DNA of 64,000 bases from Prionace glauca (Eukaryota > Chordata > Chondrichthyes > Carcharhiniformes > Carcharhinidae). How positions within the stretch are numbered: the stretch's first letter is position 1; every line of letters begins with the position of its first letter. The notes under the pieces were generated by a model that was not told where the DNA came from, ran no database searches, and saw only the letters and a program-made list of their open reading frames with translations. The translations under genes and the position numbers were made by a program. The DNA lies in contig CM075743.1 in assembly GCA_037974335.1 (NCBI GenBank), positions 8,056,449 to 8,120,448 on the forward strand, in the 5' to 3' direction. Positions 38,300-49,800 of this stretch are shown one piece after another.

Positions 38300-40560
38300 A
38301 TCAACATCCTCAGCCTGAAGGAGAGATGTGAATCTTCAGCTCAACACTTGCACAATGACTTGTCATTGCCCAAGATCAGGGGATTACAACTCGAGAGTGG
38401 CTGAGAATGTTTCAGGGGATTGACACAGTGAATCATTTTGACACAGGTTGACACAAACTGAAGCTGGGGATTGATGACCAGACCCAGAATGATGCCGTCT
38501 CCCAGTAATTACCCCAGGATCTGCTGCTAGAATGTTCTCACATTTAGCACCGCTTCAGTCTCTTTAACAGAGTCCCCATGTATTCCTCACCCTGAACTGG
38601 ACAGGGCTCAAGAAACGATTCAGAAACAACTCCCCCATCTGCCAGTGAAATACGTGACTGTGTTGGTGAAAATGGAGAGGCAGCTTAAACCGTCACTCAG
38701 ATTTAACCTTTGATATTCTTTTTCTCCACATCAGACCTGGACATTTCCAAATTTACTGCAGGTTGTCTGACACAGGGCATTCAATCTCATTCAAACAACT
38801 ATTCAAACCCCTGAATAACAAAGACATTAGAACAGATCCTCCAATCCGAGTATCTTTGAGTCAATATTCAACATAACGTGATTTGAGCCCAGCCACAGAA
38901 AGGGGACAGGTTCAAGGAGAATAAAACATAAATTAAAGCTTCTCAGACCCTTCTCCGAACTGGGGTAATGAAAGACACCAACAGACTCCTTTTGAGCCTG
39001 AGTAGAATGAGGGAATGATTCCAAAAAATCAGGATCAAGAAACAAGTACAGGCACCAGAGAGGCATTCCAAACTCAACTCCTAATATTCACTCTGTTGTT
39101 ATGGCAGCAGAGGGTGTAGGTTCTTGATTCCCAAATGTGTCCACATGTTCCAATGGAGTTTATCTGGGGTACCAGATACATTTCCCAGCACAGAGAGCAC
39201 ATCAAGTTCTTGCTGGGTCAGTCTCTAGGTAACATCAGCAGACTGTTACAATTCAGGTCAGAAACTCCAAATTATGTTATGAAGCCTGCCTGGATATTAA
39301 GTTTTGCAATTTGAATTTGGCTAGGGTGAGTATGAGATGTTTCACTTCAGGTATGAGTCATCTGACCCACTAGAAAGCTTTTATCAAACAAAGTTTTTTT
39401 TTTAAGAATACAGTTAACATGTATAAAAAGAAAATTAACAATAACTTTTACCAATTACAAACAAGAAAAAAACAACCATGATATTGCATAACCATTAAAA
39501 AATATATGAAGTGTTCCAATCAAACTTCCCTGTACAGATTCCTTGCTGCAAGTTTAGCACAGGAAATACAAATGCTTATGTGATGCCAAAACTTAGTCCT
39601 TTGGCTGGATGCTGCAGTTCTCTTGAGACACACACACATACACATACACACAGTTAGAACAGCTTCCCAAAACATCAGGGAGAGAAAGAGAGAGAGAGAG
39701 AGAGAGAGACTCTAGATACTAGCTAGCAAAGACACTAACCGCAGAATTTTCACTCCAGGGAGACAAGAAGCCTTGCTTCCACCTAGCCAGAAGAATTTCC
39801 AATACCAGGGAAAGGGAGAAAAATGTTGCTTTTCAGTATGATATCCACTCCCTTTCAAACTAAAACTGCAGTCAGCAGCCAAACTGAAAATTAAACCCTG
39901 AATTCACTAAGAAAAGAAAACTATCCAAAACATGTGACCAGTCTTCATCTTAACATTGCAAGATTATGAAACAAATCCCAAAAAGTACCTGAGGCCCAGA
40001 ATAAAAATAAGCAAAACTCGTTTAAGCCATTGAAGCTACAATATAAGGATTTCTAGCAGACAGCCCAGCTATAATGATACCTAAAGGCCTGCTTACAACT
40101 GCAGAGAATATAATTTAAAAAAAAAACATTTCTTGAAGGTACACTAGCATCACCAGAGACTCAGTCTCTTCTCATGTTTCAGAGATATCCCTTCCGATGG
40201 GGGAAACTACCATGCACATAGTGTGTCAAGATATACAGCGTTGATGACTGGGTGTCAGCCAGTTTAATATTTTCATTAGGATAAAGCTGATATCTGAAAG
40301 AAAAACAAAAAATGCTGGACAATCACAGCAGGTCTTACAGCATCTGTGGGTAGAGAGTACTGCTATCATTTCAACTCTAGATGACACTTTGCTAGATCTG
40401 TAACCCTCTTCAAATCAAAAATACTTGTTTTACAGAGAGGGTCGTGGGCATTCTATAATATGGGAAGGGGATGGTCCTAACTTGTCTACTAATTCAGTGG
40501 AAACTACTGACTTCATCATTGTTCTGACTTTTTAACACTTCCATTTTTTTTAGAATTTTA
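38300..40560. other. Intergenic sequence with A/T-rich repeat-like part
   Basis: I find no exon. Bases about 39380-40150 look like an A/T-rich interspersed repeat, possibly a solo LTR, but family and limits are not clear. A (GA)n microsatellite lies at 39678-39709 and a short CA-rich patch at 39630-39652. A reversed Penelope-like end is at 40295-40400. Confidence 0.35.
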
Positions 40561-40564
40561 TATT

Positions 40565-40793
40565 CTTTCAGTGCAAGCTGGTTTAGTTCTTTTGTTAGAT
40601 ATGACTGACAGGAATTCAAGAACTTAGAGGCCAGACTATATCATCTTGTTTACTGAGTTTTCTTGACACAACTTCCTGCTGTCTTCTTCTCCTTTTAAGT
40701 TCCTACTCCAATCTATATTGTACATTAATTTCAATTTGCATCACAGGAGCTGGGGGGCTGATAACAAGCACTGATCTGATCTCCAACAGAACA
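40565..40793 (+). promoter_or_regulatory. Gene B proximal promoter / 5' UTR
   Basis: Aligned with 1005-1233 of gene A. ACTTCCTG (40671-40678, ETS/PU.1-like) and a TTTTAAG stretch are conserved in place, as is the 'ctgatctgatctccaacaga' block right before the ATG. Confidence 0.45.
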
Positions 40794-40830
40794 ATGTGGA
40801 TTTTGATTCTCCTCCTTTCCTCTCTACCCG
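40794..40830 (+). CDS. Gene B exon 1: signal peptide
   Basis: Encodes MWILILLLSSLP plus one base of Gly; donor CCCG|GTGAGT, phase 1. Two residues differ from the gene A leader. Confidence 0.85.
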
Positions 40831-43800
40831 GTGAGTAACAGCCAGAGCTGTAAATTCAGATAATCAGTGTTAGTTGAACTCCAGTCTACAGGTTATATGG
40901 CAGAAATGTTTAAATATTTGAAGACTTGTAAAGGCACAAAAGGGAGTTTTGTGCTGCAATAGGTGGAGTCTCTGTATCTGAGCCTGAAGCTCCAGGTTCG
41001 AGTCCTGCTTCTGCTATTGATGGGAATGGGAGGTGGGTTCTAACAAGGCCAAACAGGTTGCACATTGCACCAACATGCTGAAAGCAGACAGTAAAAGGGA
41101 GAGATACTCAGTCAGTCATGCTTGATGTGGACTAGTCTTCCTTATACAATAACCTCTGGCTTGAGGCTTGTGCAGTAAGAAATCTCACAACACCAGGTTC
41201 AAGTCCAACAGGTTTATTTGGTAGCACAAGTCACAAGCTTTCAGAGGACTGCTCCTTCATTAGGTGAGTGTGAGTTCCATTCACAAACAGGGCATATAAA
41301 GAGTCAAACTCAATTTACAAAATAGTCGTTGGAATGTGAGTCTTTACAGGTAATCAAGTCTTAAAGGCACAGACAATGTTAGTGGAGAGAGGGTTGATCA
41401 CAGGTTAAAGAGATGTGTATTATCTTGTAGAAACTTGATTTTGTGCAGATATGTGTGTGCTTCTTGGGGATCACCTCCATTTGGACTCCATCGACTGCAC
41501 AGTCAGGCTTGTGACCAGGTCCAGGAAGGACAAGCTATTGGGAACAGACACACACATTTGCTTTGTCTGCCTCATGTGTCTCCAGATTTGGGAAGTCTCC
41601 TAAGTTTAATGGCACAAAATACTTAGCAAATATAAATTAATAATATTTATGACGCATTCTACCTCCTTGTGAATACATTAGCAAAATGTGGATATACTTA
41701 CCAAATAAAGTAAACTGCATTACTAATTGTGGATGGGAAATTCAAGATGATTTAAGTTTTAAAAATTTCAGAAGCAACATTTTAAAAATGGAAGCTGTTT
41801 TTAATTGGTAATTGTTTGAAATATTATCTGTGGTGCAATACACACTGAAAACTGCAGTGATAATAATCCTACAAACAGAACATGTCGCTCGTTTGCAACT
41901 GTTTCTGTTGTTTAAGGTATAGTTGATGAGATGAGATTCTGTCAGAGACAATGTTTCTCTATTGTAAACAATTAGTTCATATTAATGTTCCCACTCATTT
42001 TCTTTTATTTCATTAACTTTATTAATTTCATTTTTCACCTCTACCCATTTTAACATTATCTAAAACTATACGGCAATGGAGGTTTTGATCAACATTATCA
42101 ACTCTCCACCATTTTCAATCAATCTATTTTCTATCAAGCAATGTCAAACGCCCAGTCCCATCTTCTCTGAGCCTCCAGAATCATAGAATCCCTACAGTGC
42201 AGAGGAGGCCATTTGGTCCATCGAGTCTGCACTGACCACAATCCCATCCAGGCCCCATTCCTGTAACCCGACATATTTACCTTACTAATGGCCCTGACAC
42301 TGGGGTCAATTCTGAATGGCCAATCAACCTAACCTGCACATCTTTGGACTGTGGAAAGAAACTGGAGCACCCTGAGGAAATCCACGCAGATACAGTGATT
42401 CAAGGCCAGAATTGAACCCAGGGCCCTGGTGCTGTGAGGCAGCAGTGCTAACCACTGTGCTACCATGCCTCTCCTCTACTTCACTAATTTTTGCGTTTCT
42501 GCTAAGGAAATGACTCAAAGTTCCTCTTTTTAATCTTAAACTTTGCACATCTTTCAAGAAAATTCTCTGGCACTCTGCGAATGATACCACTGAGAACTAA
42601 TCACAATGTTCAATGAGAGCCAATGGAGTTACTCATAAGCTCCCAAATGTTTACACCAAGGTGCATGCAAGTCACACAGCTTCACCATATGTGGTATAAG
42701 GCAGTAAACAGCGGCTCTGGTATATCTTGCACCTGTCCAAACAATGATCTTTATTTGGTCAACACAGGTCACATCTTACTGGACAGGTCACGACTTGCTT
42801 CAGCCTTCTCTGACCTATATCAATGTTTCAACGCAAATTGATCAAAATTCCCAGCACGTTTGATTGAATTTTTTAACAATTCTCATTGTCGCTGTTGCCA
42901 TTGGCCACTCGGCTACAATCCCTCCTTTTGATTCCTTCTCACAGGTTAGTCTTAAGATTCCAGTCAAACCAACAATTAACATATTATCATTATTATATCC
43001 TTGCAAAAAACTAAACATTTGCCTATGTAACATCTATTCCATGTTCAACGTTTGGGTTGTCTCTTTATTCCATTTAACAAACTGAAACATAAGTAATATT
43101 AAATAAATTAAAGCACACGATGTTATTAACATTACAACATATCACATGAGACAAATCTGTGAATGCAGGTCCATATTTGTACCCCAGCTCCATAAATCAC
43201 CCCACCAATTGATGATTTTGATCATTCTAATATCCTTTTTAATCTCTTCAGTTCTTTGAACTACTTTAGTAAAAGTTTGATAGACATTAGCAAACTATTT
43301 CTTAATTTGTATCAGATTCCCTGATAAGAGTTCAATAGTAGTATCATATTTTTCATGTTAGTTACACAATATCCCTTAAGATCATATGTAACGTTAAAAG
43401 AAACTTCCTCTCTCTTATGTAAATCAATTAATCCCATGCAGCCTATTCCAGCTGGTATTTGAGGTGTAAAGCAAAAAGCACTATTAACATTATGACATAT
43501 TCATTTACCATAATGATATTTCTTCAGTGAGGCAGTAACACAATATTCTCCGCCACTCTTAAGAGTTATCCTTGTCATAATTGTATCAAGACTTTTAGCT
43601 CCTATTGTACAATTTAGCAGAACCCAGAGAGAATCCATTAACCTCTTAGTCCTGGTTGGGACATGTTGTGTTCACCACAGGCTTGTGGTTATTGTTTAAT
43701 TTCATTTCTACAGTAAAAGCACAGTTCCTTCACAGACAATTCTTGGAGTTATTTTATCAATTAACAATCAACATACTCACACCGCAAGCTGTTACTAAGT

Positions 43801-46800
43801 CATTGAACAATTCCCCATTTTGCTGACCATTTGATTGTGAATTTATTTCCCTTTCACTGTTCCCTGTTTCTTGTTCTAACAACTTCTGAGTCAAAAGGGA
43901 AACATGGATTCCAAGTTTGAGAAGGGACACCATTCTGGTCGTTGAATCCCAGCTATATCTAACAATACAGGTATTGATTCATGATGGATTTATATAGAAT
44001 TTTATCAGTTTCCTTCATAACTGACCCATTTTGTGCTCCTGAGGTTACTTTAGGAGAAGTATCCTCTACAGGTATAGGTATTGTTGTAGGAGCAACACGA
44101 GGTTTAGGAGCGGCAGGTTTAGTTTCCCTCTTTATGTGATCAAAAACATAATAAGCATCTTCTTTAAGGGATTTCCTGCCAATATTCGTATGTTCATCAT
44201 CATAAAGAATATCCCAAATTACCCTATTTAAAGCTCTGGGCACAGTGGCACAGTGCTTAGCACTGCTGTCCCAGGGTGCAAGGGATCTAAGTTCAATTCC
44301 TGGCTTGGGTCACTGTTTGTGTGGAATCTGCATGTTCATTAAAAGACTCCCACTCACAAAGTCATGCTGACTGTCCTGAATCAGTCCTTGCCTCTCTAAA
44401 TGCCTTGACCTTTTTTGGTCAAGTTTAATTTCAACTTGGCTAAAATTCCCAGCATGCTTCATTGTAGCACTGAACAATTCCTGTTGCTGCTGTTGCCATT
44501 GGCCACCCAGCCACAAAAGACATTGGTCCAAAATCTCTTCAGGTCAAGCTTACCCATTCCTCAGGCTGGTCCATTTCCATACTTTGGTCCAATATGTCAG
44601 GAATTTGGACACTTTCACATGAATCATCTTGCCTGAAAAATTACTCCTCTTGTTTTCTTGTCTTTCTTATCCTGACCACAACATGACACTGGGAATGATT
44701 CTGTGTTTATTCCCCTCCAGGTTCTGCTCAGTGATCAGTCTCCAAGTTTCTGAACCTTCTCAGCTCTCTGCCTTTCTATGTTCTTGTTTGCCTGAACCTC
44801 CCCTTTCCAAATCCTCCTTCAGAACAGGTGCAGAGAACAAGGACCAGAGGTTGGAGGCTGTTTACGTTTCGCTGGTTGAATTGGAGAAGACTCTCTGAAT
44901 TAAGCTGTAGTTGCTGTTTGAAAGAAATAACTGCATTTCCATAGTGTCGTTATTGAAATGTAGAAAATAAAACACCATTTCACTCAAACAGCAACACAAT
45001 AATAATTGAATAATCTCTTCTTCAGCAGGATAAATACTGGTGAAGACACTCTGGAGAACTTACCTGCGCCTCTTCACAAAACCACCATGGGAATGTTTAC
45101 ACCCATCTGGGAGGGCAGATAGTGTCATGATGGTTGCCTGCCTATAATGACTTCAATTTAGGTTGGCCTATTGGAATACGAATTCCCAGATTAAGAAGTC
45201 AATTGATGGATCAATCAGGGACTCTTTTCCTTGTATTTAACGAGGAGGGTTGGTTCCTCTGGCACTCCTGAGGGTAGACTGCTGACAGATAGCACTTTGT
45301 GTACTGCTGTTGGAATTGTAAATAAAGGGATTTTGGTGGAGGGACTTCTGGCTCCATAGTGCCCAACTCCCACTTGATGAGAACCCATTCACAACCCCAA
45401 TCAGTACAATTGGTCACCTGACCTCCCCATGAAATCTGCATCACCTCCAACAAAACCTGCTTTCAAATTGTCCACACTCCTATCATTCCACTGCCACCCT
45501 TCCAAGAGGTTTCTTTTCCCTCCAGGTCACCCATGGCCCAAACCCAGGCCTCCATATCCCCTGAGTCATCCAAGCCTCCCCCAAGTTTCCAGTCTCCTCC
45601 TCAGCAGACATCTAAATCGATACCTAAGGTCTCCAGCCATCCTCCAAGGCCACCAATCCGTGTACCATCACCGAGGTCGGCAATCTTCATCTCCTGAAAT
45701 CCCAAACTCACCCAAGATCTGAAAACCCTTTCCTGCCAGGATTTAATGTGTGTGTCACATCCCACCCCTACTGCCTACAACACCTCTCAGGTCAGACCAA
45801 GGACCTCTTTGCTCCTATCATCTCCTGCGGGCTGCTCACAAACTATCTGCAAGTTGGACCTGTCAGGTAGTTTTGTTTCTTGGTCTGAAACCTCTTGATG
45901 ATGTCTGACAATCACACTCTGGAGTGAAGGCCCTCAGTGTGAGGCAGAACCCCAATTTCCAGACCCCCCACCCCATCCCTGTTCATCCAGGCCCTGTCAG
46001 TGGGTCAGGAAAATACACCAAATATTTTTTAAAATTAATCATTGACAGAAATGCTTTTGACACCCTAAGACTGTGATAAATGTCTATATTAATGTTTATT
46101 TTCATCACAAACTAGGTGGAATTTAACTCATTGGAATGTTTGTGTTTGAATGATGCAATTGTTCCCTGTTCAATTTCTGAAATGTTGTCTCCTCAGGTGC
46201 ATTGTGGGCAGAAAGGGAAATAACAGGAATTGTGGGAAGAGCGATCACAATCGATTGTCACTATGGGGCAGAGTACCGGTCAAATGTGAAATATTGGTGT
46301 CGCGGCTGGACTCAGCAGTGTGATGTTGTAGCAGCGACAAATTGGCAAAATAGCAGAATATCAATCACAGATAACAAGACACGAAGAGTATTTGTTGTCA
46401 CTATGAAGGATCTTCGCTCAGGAGATGCAGGATGGTACAGCTGTGGAATTGAAACATATGGCCTCAATCCAATGTATAACGTAAAACTACAAATATCTAA
46501 CGGTGCGTTATTCGCAGTCATTATCTTTATTACTCTCTGCTGAAATCTCCGATCAGTGGCCAGAATTTTATGTATAAAAATCAGACACATGCCCTACCTG
46601 AATGTGGATAAAATCAGACCCCGATGGCAATATGCCTTCACCCAATATCTCAGTTGCCAGGCACATGAGCATATTTGGTGTATTTTCCTGACCCACTGAC
46701 AGGGCCTGGGTGAACAGGGATGGGGTGGCGGGGGGAGGGGGTGGGTCTGGAAATTGGGGTTCTGCCTCACACTGTGGGCCTTCACTCCAGAGTGTGATTG

Positions 46801-49800
46801 TCAGACATCATCAAGAGTTTTCAGACCAAGAAGTGCGCCTGCCAGCCATCCAAAGGTCAATTTAAATTCATTAAACACCAATCGTCCAGAACTTTAAGTT
46901 GTCCGTCTGTCTTTACAGTTGGCGGATGGCCCAATTGGTCAGGTGACCTTTACATTTTAGCTGCAATCTCAATCCAGGGCGGAATGAAAGGTCAGAGTTC
47001 ATATTAAAGTAACAAATGCGTCTGGGGCCTGAGCTGTGTGCGTGTGATTGCGCTGCCCTAACACTCGCGGTATCGTTTTAACATTGATATTTTTCACAGG
47101 TCAACAGTTCCCTGAAGACAGCTCCACAGTGGCTCTTCCCTCATTCATTCCCCCATCATCAAGAGGTTTCAGACCGAGAAACAAAACTAACCGACAGGCC
47201 CAACTTGCAGTTAGTTGATGAGCAACCCGAGGAGATGACAGGAACAAAGAGGTCCTTGATCTGACCTGAGAGGTGATGTTGGCAGTAGGGATGGGATGTG
47301 ACACATACATTAAATCCTGGCAGGAGGGGTTTTCAGATCTTGGGTGGGTTGGGGATTTCAGGAGGTGAAGATTGCCGACCTCGGTGATGGTGCACGGGAT
47401 CGGTGACCTTGGAGGATGGCTGGAGGCCTTAGGTATCGATTTAGCCAGTGTGAAACTGTGCTCAGGGCTGAGGTTTCATACCCGTGTCCAGACTAGCTGA
47501 GTGCACACATACACTACGAGCAAAAAATTCAGGCCATGCTTTTCTCTGGGAGGAAACATTGACAGCTCTGATATCCCGAGGGTCCACTGCAGTGCAGACT
47601 CTGGCAGATTGTTTTTTCATTCGTTCATTGGATGTGGGCATCATTGACTAGACCAGCATTTTTTGCCCATCTGTGAGGGCATTTTAAGATTCAACTACTT
47701 TGCTGTGGGTCTGGAGTCACACACAGGCCAGACAAGATAGGGACAGCAGGACAGCAGATTTCCTTCTTTAAAGGGCATTAGTGAACCAGTTGGGTTTTTA
47801 CCATTGTTCCATGGTCATTGTTAGACTTCCAATTCAAGATTTTCTCAAATTCCGCACAACAGGGATCTTGGGTTCATGTTGCACTATCTGTAACCCCCAT
47901 GACTTGCCTGGGTTTGCAAAACCTCACTTATTGTACTGTCTGGAGACAATGTACATCTCTTTAGCCTGTGCTTAGTGCTCTTTCCACTCACATTGTCGGC
48001 ATCTTTAAGACTTGAATAGCAGGTTAGTTGTAAAGACTTGCATTCTAATCAGTAAACTGTCTGTGCTGTTACATGCTCTGTCTGAGGCCAGAACTCTCCA
48101 TTCAACTGACAAAGGGACAAACCCCAAAAGCTTGTGAGTTTACTATCAAATAAATCAGTTGGATTTAAACCTGGTGTTGTCAGGCCACTAGCTCCCCCGA
48201 GAGGTCAGAGTTGGGGAAATCTGCCTCATACAAATCCAATTCATGGACTGACCAACTTGTCACACTGTCAGATGTTTGTTTTTAGATTAAGACGAAACGA
48301 CAAATAGTTAAGAGCTAGCTGTTAGCAATGGTGTAATTCCCTCAAATATAACAAAATAGAATCAATTCACAGAATTTAACAGGATCCAAAGGCCTAAAGT
48401 TTTGGGATAGCGAGATGTCATTTAACAGTCTAATGTGTGCTGATTGTTGTTGGGCAAGAGATTCGGCCCTCACTCCAGAGGGAGTCTCGTCTTGGAGAGT
48501 TCCATCTGATTGGCTGACAATTATCCAGTTCCTGCAGCAACAACATAGCAGTGACCAGAAGAGGAACTGTGCAGAGTTGGTAATGGGTACGCTTGACATC
48601 GTGAATGGAAAATATGGCAGAATGGTCAAACATAAGTCTTGTTTAGTCAAATGGTGAGAACATAATTTTAATCCATTTGCATCTTATCATCGTGCCTGCC
48701 ATTGGGATCATCCTCACACGGTGAATTTACCACTCTCACTAACATGACCTCAGCACGACATGATTCATGCTCAGGTTAGTTTGCCCCATGGTTCAAGCGA
48801 ACGGTGCAGTCTTACAGGATGGGCTCGGGGAATGTCTGCATCTGAGCTGCCAACTATGGTATCAGTGATGGAGTTCAGCACACACAGCAGTACAGCACCA
48901 AACTCTGGATCCAATGTGACCATGGCAATGAGATTTGATGGGTCCAGCAGCTTTTCCAGCACGGATTGTGATCCCAGAGGCACAGGAATGCTTCATCTTG
49001 GCTCCCAGGCAAATGTATTGTACAATCAACCCCCCTACCCCCATGATTGGCCAACTCTGCCCCAACCAATAAAGCCTTCTTGATTCCCTCCTCATGACTG
49101 TCCCCCAGGCTCAGACTCCCACCAGTTCCAAATTTTACACGATGGACTTTTCCACTCAAACTCCAGCCAGACTCTCAATTCTGGAAGAGTTCTGATCAGG
49201 TTTTGTCGTTAAATTCAGCACAAACTCAACATTCCTGGCATTTCTAACTTTCTGGACAGCACTTCCCACATACAAACCCCAATTAAGCATTCACCCCGTG
49301 GAGACGTGGACGTGCTGGTGAGATTCCAACATGGCCACCCTTGGCTGAGATGCTGAAGGGATGAAATTCACAGAGTGTTTGATTTTTAGATGTTCAGTCA
49401 GTTTCTGAATGTTTGTTTCTTCCCCACAGAACCCGTGTCAGTTCCTGAGCTTAGATTTTTAACACCACCAAATGCCTCATGTTCTGGGGGCTCAGTGTCC
49501 GTCTCCTGTGAATCTGCCCAGGGATCACTTCCCATTCAGTACACATGGTATGAAAAGACCCCGTCTGAAGATTCAAAGATCTCTGACACCAATAAACTGG
49601 ATCTACATTGTCAATCCTTCACACAGCAACATCATCAATATTACTGCACAGCCTCAAATAACCAAGGAGACAAATCCAGTGAAATGGTTAATGTGTTGGT
49701 TTTAATTACAACTGGGTATTGCAGTTATGTGACACAAAGCAACATTGGTAAGTGTTACTTTAAACTAACATTGAGGTTAACGATTTTTATGATTAATGTC

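Noticed and set aside
39380-40150. A solo LTR upstream of gene B
   Set aside because: The A/T-rich composition is suggestive, but I could not find clear ends, a second copy or a target duplication, so it is listed only as possible.
43959-44243. A 94-codon minus-strand frame as a host gene
   Set aside because: It lies between LTR-like segments within the retroviral fossil and is followed by env-like remnants.
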